A DNA stretch of 43,053 bases from CAYYJS01 sp964472315 (GTDB lineage Bacteria > Verrucomicrobiota > Kiritimatiellia > UBA8416): the NCBI GenBank assembly GCA_964472315.1, contig CAYYJS010000028.1, forward strand, positions 1 to 43,053, in the 5' to 3' direction. The translations under genes were made by a program, and so were the position numbers. How positions within the stretch are numbered: the stretch's first letter is position 1; each line of letters begins with the position of its first letter. The notes beneath the pieces are model-generated. The model had not been told where the DNA came from, searched no databases, and worked only from the letters and a program-made list of their open reading frames with translations. Positions 1 to 8,191 of this stretch are shown one piece after another.

Positions 1-5
1 AACGA

Positions 6-82
6 TGGCGTACCCGGCAGGACTTGAACCTGCAACCTTCTGATCCGTAGTCAGATGCTCTATCCAATTGAGCTACGGGTAC
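6..82 (-). tRNA. tRNA-Arg (anticodon ACG)
   Basis: Read on the minus strand this folds as a complete 77-nt cloverleaf. The acceptor stem is GTACCCG paired with CGGGTAC, the discriminator is G, and CCA is encoded in the DNA. The anticodon stem TCTGA/TCAGA encloses the loop CTACGGA, giving anticodon ACG (decodes CGN as ICG after deamination). The T-arm GCAGG-TTCAAGT-CCTGC is intact. No terminator or promoter is obvious in the short flank. Confidence 0.96.
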
Positions 83-214
83 TCCAAGAGAGCGGGCAGA
101 TTAGGCCAGAAGTCGGGGCGATGCAACAATAAAGCACGCCGCAATAAACCACGGGCCCTGGACCGACGCAGTTCCTGCTTGCCAAGGGCGTCGCATGCGA
201 CGGATGCTGCCCAC

Positions 215-1426
215 ATGAGCGCGACCTCCGAACCCGTTATCATTGTCGGCGCCGGCGCGGCCGGGTTGATGGCGGCCTGTCGGGCGGGGGAGCTTGGGTT
301 GCCCTGTGTCCTGCTGGAGCGCAAGCACCGTGTCGGCAGCAAGCTGCTGATGTGTGCCAACGGCAAGTGCAACGTGACGCGCGAGCTGGAGCCGGAGCGC
401 TTGCTGGCGGACTATGGGGCGGAGTTGGCGGAGTTCCTCGCGCCCGCCATCCGGGGCTTCGCGCCGCGCGAGGTGCGCCGGTGGTTCGAGGCGCAGGGGC
501 TGCCGATGATGGCGACCCGCGACGGTCGGGTGTACCCGCGATCGGAACGGGCGCCGGACGTCGTCCACTGCCTTACCGACACCCTGAGGCAACGCGGCGT
601 CATGCTGTGTCTGAATGCGCCGGTCTCGGCAGTCACGCGGGTCGAGGGCGGGTTTGACGTCGCGTGCGGATGCGTGTCGCTGCGTGCGGCGTGGGTATTG
701 CTCGCGACCGGTGGGGTGAGCTATCCGAAGACGGGCAGCGTGGGCGATGGGCAGCGCCTGGCGGCGGCGCTGGGGCACGCGATCAAGCCGTATCGCCCGG
801 GACTGGTGGGGGTGGAGTGGGCGGATGCGTGGACCCGGGAGAACGGCGGGCGGACCTTGCCGGACGCCGTGGCGACGATTCTGATCGACGGGCGCGCGGT
901 CGGCGAGACGCGCGGGGAGTTGACCTGTGAGAAGTGGGGACTGGGTGGCAGCGTCGTGACGAATGCCACGCGCCTCATCTCGCGCGGCGACTTCCGGCAG
1001 CCCGAACTGCGTATCCGGGCGGCCGAACTGCGCGCGCCGCTGACCGTGTCGCCGGTGCGGATGCGCCCGTTGAAGGAGGCCATGGTGACGGTCGGCGGCG
1101 TGGCGTTGGACGACGTCGATCCGGCCACGATGGCGTCGCGTCGGTGCGAGGGGCTTTACCTGGCGGGGGAAGTGCTCGATGTGGACGGTCCCACGGGCGG
1201 CTACAATCTGACGGCGGCCTTTGCGACCGGGCGTCTGGCCATCGAGGCGATGGCCGCGCGGTGCGGGTTGCGTGTCACGCGTGGCGCCGGCAGGGATGCG
1301 GGGGGCGGGCCGGCGGCCCGAGATCGACGGGGGGTGGGTCGTCGGCCCGAGACCGACGGGCGGAGGGCGACCGGACGGCCGGCAAGGGCGCCGGGCACTC
1401 GGCACGGGATCAAACGGCGACCTTGA
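215..1426 (+). CDS. BaiN/HI0933-family FAD-dependent oxidoreductase
   Basis: This encodes a 403-residue flavoprotein of the HI0933/BaiN family (often named aminoacetone oxidase-like NAD(P)/FAD-dependent oxidoreductase). An N-terminal Rossmann dinucleotide fold is visible as VIIVGAGAAGLMAA (about residues 8-21), followed by the family blocks GSKLLMCANGKCNVT, GGVSYPKTGSVGDG and, near the end, TGGYNLTAAFATGR, which closes the FAD site. The physiological substrate of the family is not settled. I chose the ATG at 215 because it lies just before the Rossmann strand; an upstream in-frame extension has no homologous character. The last 50 or so residues are a low-complexity Arg/Gly/Pro tail beyond the family fold, and a short GGCCCGAGA-CGACGGG motif is repeated there in the DNA. 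The 3' end overlaps the convergent YhcH gene by 17 bp. Confidence 0.88.
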   Translation: MSATSEPVIIVGAGAAGLMAACRAGELGLPCVLLERKHRVGSKLLMCANGKCNVTRELEPERLLADYGAELAEFLAPAIRGFAPREVRRWFEAQGLPMMATRDGRVYPRSERAPDVVHCLTDTLRQRGVMLCLNAPVSAVTRVEGGFDVACGCVSLRAAWVLLATGGVSYPKTGSVGDGQRLAAALGHAIKPYRPGLVGVEWADAWTRENGGRTLPDAVATILIDGRAVGETRGELTCEKWGLGGSVVTNATRLISRGDFRQPELRIRAAELRAPLTVSPVRMRPLKEAMVTVGGVALDDVDPATMASRRCEGLYLAGEVLDVDGPTGGYNLTAAFATGRLAIEAMAARCGLRVTRGAGRDAGGGPAARDRRGVGRRPETDGRRATGRPARAPGTRHGIKRRP

Positions 1427-1868
1427 CAACGCACTTGCGGACGCGTGCCGGCGTGTCCAGCGCGCATGCAGGCCGGTGGGCGTCGTGGGGGAACAGGACG
1501 GCGAACAGGCCCGACCGCAGGGCGATCATGACGGGGTGCTTTGGCGGCGCCGCGAAGAACTGCAGGTCCCGCTCGCGGTCGTAGGGTTCGGGCGAGCCAC
1601 AGGTCCGTATGTCGGCCACCGCGCAGGACTCGATGCCGACGAGCATGTACTGCACGTCGATGTAGCGGCGGTGGCACTCGTAGCGGCGCGTCTCCTCCCG
1701 GAACGTTTCGTAGGAGTCCAGTATGGCGTACACGGCGTCGCCATCGATGGCGAGGCGTCCGTCGGGTAGCGCCGCGAGATCCGTCGCCGCGATGAAGTCC
1801 AGCGCGACGCCCAGTCGCGGGAGCAGGTTCCGGTAGTGGGCCGCATGGTCAAGGGTGTCGACGATCAT
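1410..1868 (-). CDS. YhcH/YjgK/YiaL (DUF386) family protein
   Basis: This 152-residue protein is a single-domain member of the YhcH/YjgK/YiaL family (EbgC/TabA-like), a cupin-type beta barrel. The characteristic blocks are HRRYIDVQYML, which carries metal-ligand His residues, the later FPHDAHRP histidine block, and the C-terminal VRKCVVKV strand. Family members are linked to sugar-acid or sialic acid catabolism and biofilm phenotypes, but the reaction is unknown here. It is the last gene of a minus-strand trio, starting 8 bp after the folE stop, with a GAGG ribosome site that overlaps that stop. Its own stop lies within the end of the convergent flavoprotein gene. The identification to family is firm; no specific role can be given. 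Confidence 0.9.
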   Translation of the reverse strand: MIVDTLDHAAHYRNLLPRLGVALDFIAATDLAALPDGRLAIDGDAVYAILDSYETFREETRRYECHRRYIDVQYMLVGIESCAVADIRTCGSPEPYDRERDLQFFAAPPKHPVMIALRSGLFAVLFPHDAHRPACALDTPARVRKCVVKVAV

Positions 1869-1876
1869 CGTGCGCC

Positions 1877-2443
1877 TCAGGCAATCTGCCGGTTGATGAG
1901 ATTAAGGAACTCCCCGCGCGTGGCCGGGTCGTCGTGGAAGCTGCCGAGCACGGAGGACGTGGTCATGACCGAATTCTGCTTCTCGACGCCGCGCATCATC
2001 ATGCAGAGATGCTTGGCCTCGATCACCACGCCGACGCCTTCGGCATTGACGGTGTTCCGGACCTCACGGGCGATCTGCGCGGTCAGCCGCTCCTGGATCT
2101 GAAGGCGTCGTGCGTAGCAGTCGACAATGCGGGCCAGTTTGCTGACGCCGACGACGGCTCCATCGGCGATGTAGCCGATGTGGCACTTTCCGAAGAACGG
2201 GAGCATGTGGTGTTCGCAGAGACTGTAGACTTCGATATCCCGCACGATGATCATGTTGTTCGCGTGGGAGTTGAAGATGGCGCCGTTGACGATGGACGCG
2301 GGGTCCGTGCGGTAACCGCTGGTCAGGAAGCGGAGGGCTTCCGCCACACGTTCCGGCGTCTTCTGCAGGCCATCGCGGGTCGGGTCCTCGCCACATTCGA
2401 TCAGGAGCTTGCGGACCAGTTCGGCCACGTGTTCCATATTCAT
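1877..2443 (-). CDS. folE: GTP cyclohydrolase I (FolE)
   Basis: GTP cyclohydrolase I converts GTP to 7,8-dihydroneopterin triphosphate, the first step of folate and other pterin/deazapurine pathways, in the cytosol. The 188-residue product has the zinc motif SLCEHHMLPFFGKCHIGY, the helix GVSKLARIVDCYARRLQIQERLT and, near the C-terminus, AKHLCMMMRGVEK, whose Cys is the third zinc ligand. The length is normal for the bacterial type I enzyme. I chose the ATG at 2443, preceded by AAGGCAAGG, rather than an upstream in-frame start that adds 13 residues without family similarity. Another in-frame ATG lies two codons downstream. The gene sits 48 bp after the ParB-domain gene and 8 bp before the YhcH gene, so the three are probably cotranscribed. 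Confidence 0.97.
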   Translation of the reverse strand: MNMEHVAELVRKLLIECGEDPTRDGLQKTPERVAEALRFLTSGYRTDPASIVNGAIFNSHANNMIIVRDIEVYSLCEHHMLPFFGKCHIGYIADGAVVGVSKLARIVDCYARRLQIQERLTAQIAREVRNTVNAEGVGVVIEAKHLCMMMRGVEKQNSVMTTSSVLGSFHDDPATRGEFLNLINRQIA

Positions 2444-2491
2444 AGCGTATGCCTTGCCTTGCGGTTGGACTGCCGTTCCCACGGCGTCGGT

Positions 2492-3010
2492 TCAGATGCC
2501 GTACTGCGCGGCGTCATCCTGCCCGGATGCCGCCGACCGCCGCGCGCCCAAGGCGGGCGGCCTTGACGCGATGCGGGCGTCGCCGACGGTTTCCGGAACG
2601 GTGCGCGCGTCGCGGACCCGTGACGCGCGCCGGAAGAACCGCGTGAAGAAACCTTTGAAGAAGCCGCCGACGCGGCGGCAGATACCGGGGCGCCGGAGCT
2701 TCTCCAGTCGGCGATAGCCGGCCAGCAGTTCCTCCGGGGAGAAATCCTTGCGGTGGACGTTCTCTTCGAGCTCCAAAGCCAGTTTCTCGACCTCGGAGTC
2801 GTTGTCGATGACCGTTGCCTCGATGTGTTGCCAGGCCAGCCCGCGGGCGGCCAGCAGACGTCGGTGGCCGGCAATGAGCTCGTTGTCGCGGGTGATGGTT
2901 ATCGGGTTGAGCTGGCCGTGCTGCCTCATGCTTTCCATGAGCGCGGCCACGTCGCCCACGTCATGTCGCACGCGTTCACGCACCATGATCGAACTGACGG
3001 ATACTTTCAT
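2492..3010 (-). CDS. short ParB-like N-terminal domain protein
   Basis: The first 90 or so residues form a ParB/Srx-type domain. ITITRDNELIAGHRRLLAARG matches the ParB box II (GxHRR) that in ParB/Noc proteins is the CTP-binding and CTPase region, and EENVHRKDFSPEELLAGY matches the segment that follows. After this the protein does not continue into the ParB HTH domain. It ends in an aromatic/basic stretch (GFFKGFFTRFF) and a disordered tail, for 172 residues in total. I set the start at the ATG at 3010 because GAGGAGG lies 4 bp upstream. It leads the folE-yhcH minus-strand group and is not next to a parA gene, so chromosome partitioning is unlikely. A small regulatory or nucleotide-binding role is possible, but I cannot assign one. 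Confidence 0.75.
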   Translation of the reverse strand: MKVSVSSIMVRERVRHDVGDVAALMESMRQHGQLNPITITRDNELIAGHRRLLAARGLAWQHIEATVIDNDSEVEKLALELEENVHRKDFSPEELLAGYRRLEKLRRPGICRRVGGFFKGFFTRFFRRASRVRDARTVPETVGDARIASRPPALGARRSAASGQDDAAQYGI

Positions 3011-3119
3011 GAACCTCCTCAACGTGCGGGCGCCGGTCAGAGAAACCGGTCACGCACCGCGACATCAGGTCAACTTACCAAAGCGGTTCGTGCAGGGCAA
3101 TCCCGCGTTGCGAGGTGGT

Positions 3120-3148
3120 TTGACAGTTATCGGGTTTTCCCTGATACT
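3120..3148 (+). promoter_or_regulatory. sigma70-like promoter for the PAS protein gene
   Basis: TTGACA at 3120-3125 is followed, after a 17-bp spacer, by GATACT at 3143-3148, a consensus -35 with a reasonable -10. The predicted start of transcription is about 30 bp upstream of the PAS gene start codon. It lies in the divergent intergenic region between the ParB-domain gene and the PAS gene. Confidence 0.55.
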
Positions 3149-3184
3149 GGCCTAGTGTGAAGGTGTTTCCGGGGTTTGTGCGCG

Positions 3185-4396
3185 ATGGAAGACCAGTCCA
3201 GAGAGAAGAGCCCGTTGTTCAGCGACCTTGTGCGCTTCCGGCGGGAACTGCACGCGCCGGCGGGCGGAGCGCCCCTCGATGCCGAAGCGACGCTGGCCGA
3301 GGGCATGGGCGAGGCGTGGGCGCAGGCGGGGCACCATGCCCAGATGCTGGAGGCGCTGCCGCTTGGCGTTTTGACCGTGGGGATCGAACGCGACTTGTAC
3401 CGGCGTCCGACCGGGTACCGGATTCTGCAGGCTAACCCGGCCGCCCTGGCGTCCCTGCGGATGGGGCTGGATGTGCTCGTGACACGGCCGCTCTTCGACA
3501 TTCTTCCCGGCGGCGAGGAGTGGAAGGCGCCGTTGGATGGCGTGGCCGTGCATGGGCGTCCGGCGCGCGAGGTATGCTATTCGGCCATCGCGAATGCGTA
3601 CTTCGACGTTTCGGTCAGCCGTCCCGTGCGGGATCTGCTCAACATCGTGCTGGCCGAGGTGCGCGCACCCGTGCGGCGTCCGACGAGCGATAAGGGCGAC
3701 GAGATTCTCTTTCAGGACATTCTCGAAGCGGCGCCGATCTTCATCTGCCGGTTCCTGACCGACGGATCCCTGACGTATGCGAATCCCGCCTACCGGGGCC
3801 GGTTCGGTGGCGAGTCGGCGACGCTGGTGGGGCATTGCTTCCTGATTCATGTGCCGCTGACCCAACGCAACCGCGTGCAGCGCGAGTTGCGCGGGGCGAC
3901 GGCCGAACAGCGCGTCATGGTCTGTGAGCACGAGGTCTACGACGATGGGGTGCCGCGCTGGTATCGCTGGCACGATGTGGCGGTGTTCGATAAGGTCGGG
4001 CAGGTCGTCGAGTTCCAGGCGTTCGGTTATGAGGTCACGCAGCAGAAGACGGCGGACGAGCAGCACGCGCTGACGCGGGGCTACCTCGAGGATTTGCTGG
4101 ACTATCGGGTGACGGAGATCGCGGGGCTCGAACGGAAGCTTGCCGCCGAGGAGCAGAACCGCGAGCGTACCGTGCGGGAGTTGTCGCAGGCACGGCGCGA
4201 ACTCGATTTTGCCGTCGGCCGTGCGCTGGGCGGCAAGGTGGTGATGTGCGGCCGCTGTCACCGCGTCAACGACGACGAGGGGCATTGGATGCCGATCGAT
4301 ATGTACCTGCGGTCGCACAGCGCGGCGGAGTTGACCACGGAGATTTGCCCGTACTGCAAGCGCAAGCCGCGGCAGTCCGATATTCATGACTGGTAG
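3185..4396 (+). CDS. PAS-domain sensor with C-terminal Cys-rich motif, no output domain
   Basis: This is a cytoplasmic sensor-like protein of about 403 residues. A first degenerate PAS-like region spans about residues 50-140 (YRILQANPAALASL). A clearer PAS/PAC domain spans about 175-285 (ILEAAPIFICRFLTDGSLTY; later EFQAFGYEVTQQK). A coiled coil follows at about 290-345. The end carries a module of the form CGRCHRVNDDEGHW...HSAAELTTEICPYC. That Cys-x2-Cys...Cys-x2-Cys pattern is the same short C-terminal motif seen on many PAS/response-regulator proteins ('C..CKKIRDD.GYW...CP.C'), probably a metal-binding knuckle. There is no kinase, GGDEF or HTH domain and no membrane segment. The ATG at 3185 was preferred over a TTG three codons upstream; neither has a strong ribosome site. 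Its stop lies 40 bp before the nadA start. Confidence 0.75.
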   Translation: MEDQSREKSPLFSDLVRFRRELHAPAGGAPLDAEATLAEGMGEAWAQAGHHAQMLEALPLGVLTVGIERDLYRRPTGYRILQANPAALASLRMGLDVLVTRPLFDILPGGEEWKAPLDGVAVHGRPAREVCYSAIANAYFDVSVSRPVRDLLNIVLAEVRAPVRRPTSDKGDEILFQDILEAAPIFICRFLTDGSLTYANPAYRGRFGGESATLVGHCFLIHVPLTQRNRVQRELRGATAEQRVMVCEHEVYDDGVPRWYRWHDVAVFDKVGQVVEFQAFGYEVTQQKTADEQHALTRGYLEDLLDYRVTEIAGLERKLAAEEQNRERTVRELSQARRELDFAVGRALGGKVVMCGRCHRVNDDEGHWMPIDMYLRSHSAAELTTEICPYCKRKPRQSDIHDW

Positions 4397-4436
4397 GACG
4401 GCGGCGACGGACTCGCCGGATGGAGGATACGCGCGG

Positions 4437-5459
4437 ATGCAGAGCACGGGACAGGAAATCGACGATATCCGGGCGCAGTGGGGCCGGCGGTTGCTGATTC
4501 TGGGACACCACTACCAGCGGTCGTCGGTCGTCGCGCATGCGGATGAGGTCGGCGACTCCCTGGAGTTGGCGCGCAAGGCGGCGGCGCGGACGGATGCCGA
4601 GCGGATCGTGTTCTGCGGGGTGCATTTCATGGCCGAGTCGGCCGATATTCTGTCCGGGCCGGAACAGGCCGTCTACATGCCGGAGACCGGCGCCGGGTGC
4701 CCGATGGCGGAGATGGCCGACCCCGGCGCGGTCGATCGGGCGTGGGGAATGCTGGGCGGCGATAAGGCGTGGCTTCCCATCGTCTACGTGAACAGCACGG
4801 CCGCGATCAAGGCGTTCTGCGGACGGCACGGCGGCAGCGCCTGTACGTCGAGCAACGCGCCCCGCGTCTTCCAGTGGGCGTTGTCGCAGGGCCGGCGCAT
4901 TCTTTTCCTGCCGGACGAGCACCTCGGCACGAACACGGCGCACGATCTGGGCATACCGGACGGGGAGATTGCCGTCTTCGACCCGCGCGAGTCGGAGGGC
5001 GGGCTTTCGGCGGCGGCGCGCGACGCGGCGCGCGTCGTGGTCTGGAAGGGCTTCTGCATCGTGCATCAGGCCTTCACGGTCGAGCAGATCGCGACGGTTC
5101 GGCGACTGCTGCCGCGGGCCCGCGTCATCGTGCATCCCGAGGCGCCGAAAGCGGTGGTGCGCGCGGCCGACGCGCATGGATCGACGGCCCGGATCGTCGA
5201 GTATGTCGACGCCGCCGAAGACGGGGCGACGATCGTGGTGGGAACCGAACTCAATCTGGTCCAGCGTCTGGCCGAGAAGCATCGCGGCCGGATCACGGTA
5301 AAGACCCTGTGCCCGTCCGTCTGCGCCAACATGGCGAGAACCACCGACCGCGCCCTGCTGGCGCTGTTGAAGACGTGGCCTGAAACCTGTCGCATCCGCG
5401 TGGCGCCCGACATGGCGGCCGACGCGCGGAAGTGCCTTTCGACGATGCTGGCCCTGTAA
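4437..5459 (+). CDS. nadA: quinolinate synthase (NadA)
   Basis: NadA condenses iminoaspartate with dihydroxyacetone phosphate to quinolinate in de novo NAD synthesis, using a [4Fe-4S] cluster. The 340-residue product shows the triplicated alpha/beta fold with its landmarks: ILGHHYQ at the N-terminus, GVHFMAESADIL, CTSSNA (first cluster Cys), WKGFCIVHQAF (second Cys) and TLCPSVCANM (third cluster Cys plus a neighbour). I chose the ATG at 4437, which has GGAGG 10 bp upstream; an earlier ATG at 4386 overlaps the PAS gene and adds a non-homologous leader. The stop codon TAA overlaps the uvrB start codon by 1 bp. No nadB or nadC is in the window, so the rest of the pathway must be elsewhere. Confidence 0.96.
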   Translation: MQSTGQEIDDIRAQWGRRLLILGHHYQRSSVVAHADEVGDSLELARKAAARTDAERIVFCGVHFMAESADILSGPEQAVYMPETGAGCPMAEMADPGAVDRAWGMLGGDKAWLPIVYVNSTAAIKAFCGRHGGSACTSSNAPRVFQWALSQGRRILFLPDEHLGTNTAHDLGIPDGEIAVFDPRESEGGLSAAARDAARVVVWKGFCIVHQAFTVEQIATVRRLLPRARVIVHPEAPKAVVRAADAHGSTARIVEYVDAAEDGATIVVGTELNLVQRLAEKHRGRITVKTLCPSVCANMARTTDRALLALLKTWPETCRIRVAPDMAADARKCLSTMLAL

Positions 5460-7426
5460 TGCAAGAATCGTACGAACTGGTCGCGGGGTTTACGCCCACG
5501 GGGGATCAGCCGCAGGCCATCGAGGCGCTTGTGCACGGCGTGCGCGACGGCCGTCGCTTCCAGACCCTCGAGGGCGTGACCGGATCGGGCAAGACGTTCA
5601 CGGTCGCGAACGCAATCGCGCAGCTCCGGATGCCGGCCCTCGTGATCTCGCACAACAAGACGCTGGCGGCGCAATTGTACGGTGAATTCAAAGCTTTCTT
5701 CCCGAACAGCGCCGTCGAGTATTTCGTCAGCTACTACGACTACTATCAGCCCGAGGCGTATATTCCGCAGACGGACACGTTTATCGAAAAGGACGCCTCC
5801 ATCAACAAGGAGATCGAGCGTCTCCGGCTTTCCGCGACGAATGCCCTGTTGTCGCGGAGGGACGTGATCATCGTGGCGTCGGTATCCTGTATCTACGGGT
5901 TGGGGTCGCCCGAAGACTACGCGGCAATGGTCGTGCCGCTGGCGGTCGGCGATACCGTCGATCGCGATGCCATGTTACGCAAGCTTGTCGACATCCAGTA
6001 CAGCCGGAACGATTACGAGCCGGAGCCGGGGATGTTCCGCGTGCGCGGCGATACCGTCGACATTTGCCCGTCCTATGCGCGTCACGCCGTGCGTGTGGCC
6101 TTTTTCGGCGACGAGATCGAGGCGATCCGCGAGGTCGATCCGCTGACGGGACAGGTGCTGCGCGAATGCGGACACGCGGTGATCTCCCCCGCGAAGCACT
6201 TTGTCATGCCCTACGAGCGGCTGGAACCGGCGATCGGGCGCATCGGCGCGGAACTGGATGCGCGCGTCGCGTGGTTCGAGGCGCACGGCAAGCTGATCGA
6301 GGCGCAACGGATCCGGCAACGGACCCTGTTCGACATCGAGATGATCCGCGAGATCGGGTACTGTTCCGGCATCGAGAACTACTCGTGGCATCTCAGCGGC
6401 CGCGGTGAAGGCGAGCCTCCCGCGACGCTGCTGGACTACTTTCCGGAGACATTTCTGACAATCATCGACGAGTCGCATGTGACGATTCCGCAGTTGCGGG
6501 CGATGTACAACGGCGACCAGTCGCGCAAGGAAACGCTGGTTCAGCACGGGTTCCGTCTGCCCTCGGCCAAGGACAACCGCCCGCTGGCCTTCGACGAGTT
6601 CCTGGCGCGCGTGGGGCCGGTGATTTTCACGACAGCCACGCCTGGGGCGTTCGAACGTCAGGTTGCCGGCGAGCCGATCGCACAGGTGATCCGTCCGACC
6701 GGCCTGGTCGATCCGCCGGTCGAGATTCGGCCGCTGGAGACGCAGATCGACGACCTCATGGACGAAGTGCGGTCGCATGCCGAGCGGAACGAGCGCGTGC
6801 TGGTGACGACGCTGACGAAGCGTACGGCGGAAGACCTGGCCGACTACCTGCGCGGCGCGGGACTGCGGGTGGAGTATCTGCATGCCGATATTGACGCGCT
6901 CGAACGCGTCGAGGTGCTGCGCCGTCTCCGCAACGGCACGTTCGACTGCCTGGTGGGAATCAATTTGTTGCGCGAGGGACTGGACCTGCCGGAGGTCGCA
7001 CTCGTCGCCATCCTGGATGCCGACAAGGAGGGATTCCTGCGCTCCGAGACGTCGCTGATCCAGACCGCGGGACGCGCGGCGCGGCATGTCAACGGCCGTG
7101 TCATCCTGTATGCCGCGGAAACGACCGATTCCATGCGGCGGTTCATTGCGGTCACGGAGGGCCGGCGCGCCCGGCAGCGCGCGTACAATGAAACGCACGG
7201 GATTGTGCCGCGCAGTACGGTGCGGGCGATCGAGGAGAGTCTCTCGACCCAGTACGAGGAGTCGAAGGAGATCGCCCGCGCCGTCGTGCGCGAGGGCGGC
7301 GAGGACTACGATGTCCACGAGGCCATCGGCATGCTGGAACGGGAGATGTTGGAGGCGGCGGACGCGCTCGAATTCGAGCGCGCGGCGGCCTTGCGCGACC
7401 AGATCCGCGCATTGCGCAAAGGGTGA
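5459..7426 (+). CDS. uvrB: excinuclease ABC subunit B (UvrB)
   Basis: UvrB is the damage-verifying helicase of nucleotide excision repair; it receives DNA from UvrA and recruits UvrC. The 655-residue product is full length. It has the Walker A GVTGSGKT (about residue 40), the beta-hairpin region YYDYYQPEAYIPQTDTFIEK that clamps DNA, the Walker B-type IIDESHVTIPQ, helicase motifs V/VI (GINLLREGLDLPEV; QTAGRAARHVNG) and a C-terminal UVR motif (LEREMLEAADALEFERAAALRD) that contacts UvrC. The start ATG at 5459 overlaps the nadA stop (TAATG), so translation of the two is probably coupled. An earlier in-frame start would lie inside nadA. Confidence 0.98.
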   Translation: MQESYELVAGFTPTGDQPQAIEALVHGVRDGRRFQTLEGVTGSGKTFTVANAIAQLRMPALVISHNKTLAAQLYGEFKAFFPNSAVEYFVSYYDYYQPEAYIPQTDTFIEKDASINKEIERLRLSATNALLSRRDVIIVASVSCIYGLGSPEDYAAMVVPLAVGDTVDRDAMLRKLVDIQYSRNDYEPEPGMFRVRGDTVDICPSYARHAVRVAFFGDEIEAIREVDPLTGQVLRECGHAVISPAKHFVMPYERLEPAIGRIGAELDARVAWFEAHGKLIEAQRIRQRTLFDIEMIREIGYCSGIENYSWHLSGRGEGEPPATLLDYFPETFLTIIDESHVTIPQLRAMYNGDQSRKETLVQHGFRLPSAKDNRPLAFDEFLARVGPVIFTTATPGAFERQVAGEPIAQVIRPTGLVDPPVEIRPLETQIDDLMDEVRSHAERNERVLVTTLTKRTAEDLADYLRGAGLRVEYLHADIDALERVEVLRRLRNGTFDCLVGINLLREGLDLPEVALVAILDADKEGFLRSETSLIQTAGRAARHVNGRVILYAAETTDSMRRFIAVTEGRRARQRAYNETHGIVPRSTVRAIEESLSTQYEESKEIARAVVREGGEDYDVHEAIGMLEREMLEAADALEFERAAALRDQIRALRKG

Positions 7427-7537
7427 GCGCCATGCAGGTGTTGCGTTGCGGGGTGGTGCGTGGTAGCTTCTGGTCATGCGTGCGCCGGCGACGGGTCGAT
7501 TGGCGCGTGCGCGTCACCGGTTATCTGGAGGGTTGGC

Positions 7538-7966
7538 ATGTCCGATTGGCGATCGCAGCTCGACGACTTCTTCGTGAAGGCGGATGACGCCGACAAGAAG
7601 AAGGAAGTCGGTCCTTTCACGCAGTTCCTGCGGGACGTCGCGGTTCCGGCGTTTGAGGAGTTGAAGCTGGAATTCGAGCGACACGGGCGCACCGTCGTGA
7701 TCCGCGACTCCGAGAGTTCCGCCAGCATCAGCGTGAGTTTCGAAGGGGCCGAGGAGATGACGTATCGGATACACGAACGCCTGTTCGTGGACCGCGCGCT
7801 TCCCTATGCCGAGATCCGCGTGCGCGAACGGAAGGGGTTGCGACTGATCACGGTCGAGAGCATGGTGCGCAGCGGCGGGCAGGACTACGAGCTGCGGGAT
7901 ATCACCAGGGACGAAGTGCTGAAAAGTGTGCTGCAGCAGTACATTCAGCGCGTGAAGCCGCGCTGA
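7538..7966 (+). CDS. conserved-looking small protein of unknown function
   Basis: This 142-residue soluble protein is one I do not recognise. It starts with MSDWRSQLDDFF and has a charged helical N-terminus. A central alternating-strand region follows (RTVVIRDSESSASISVSFEG; YAEIRVRERKGLRLITVESM), and the protein ends in a helix (DEVLKSVLQQYIQRV). There is no signal peptide, membrane segment or Cys. The start at 7538 is supported by GGAGGGTTGGC directly upstream. Codon usage matches the neighbours and the reading frame is robust, so I consider it a real gene. It lies 111 bp after uvrB. Its stop codon sits inside the left 13-bp direct repeat that flanks the MITE-like element, so the element entered exactly at the end of this gene. 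Confidence 0.75.
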   Translation: MSDWRSQLDDFFVKADDADKKKEVGPFTQFLRDVAVPAFEELKLEFERHGRTVVIRDSESSASISVSFEGAEEMTYRIHERLFVDRALPYAEIRVRERKGLRLITVESMVRSGGQDYELRDITRDEVLKSVLQQYIQRVKPR

Positions 7967-8126
7967 CCGGGCGCATCTGCGATTCGGTACAGCCCTGGAT
8001 CGCGGGCATCCCGTCCGCTTGGAATGCCCATGTCTGGCAACTGCGGGCGAGACGCCCGCGCTCCCAGGGAAACAACGGCGAGTGTCCATGACTGCGCCCA
8101 ATCGCAGATGCGCCCGCGCTGACCGG
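7958..8126. repeat. MITE-like element (143 bp) with 13-bp flanking direct repeats
   Basis: The core at 7971-8113 begins with GCGCATCTGCGATT and ends with its exact reverse complement, AATCGCAGATGCGC (14-bp terminal inverted repeats). It is flanked exactly by CCGCGCTGACCGG at 7958-7970 and again at 8114-8126, as expected for a target-site duplication. Inside is a perfect hairpin, GCGGGCG-AGA-CGCCCGC (8043-8059), and a weaker inverted pairing of CCCTGG...GCGGGC with GCCCGC...CCAGGG. No coding capacity is seen. The left direct repeat contains the TGA stop of the preceding gene, so the insertion kept the reading frame's end intact. Confidence 0.8.
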
Positions 8127-8142
8127 CGTTCCCGGCATCGGC

Positions 8143-8170
8143 TTGACATCCCCGTGGCGTGCGGTATGGT
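8143..8170 (+). promoter_or_regulatory. promoter of tRNA-Val
   Basis: A consensus -35 TTGACA (8143-8148) and a -10 TATGGT (8165-8170) are separated by 16 bp and end 21 bp before the mature tRNA. The promoter begins only 16 bp after the right flank of the MITE-like element. Confidence 0.7.
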
Positions 8171-8191
8171 TCGCCTCCGCGTCCGCGATCC

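Noticed and set aside
3152..4447. Long antisense open frame opposite the PAS gene
   Set aside because: It is composed of His/Arg/Pro-rich sequence without a family pattern and mirrors a well-supported gene; high GC content makes such frames common. The same holds for long antisense frames at 5975-7477, 16652-18853, 27063-28886 and 35815-37776.
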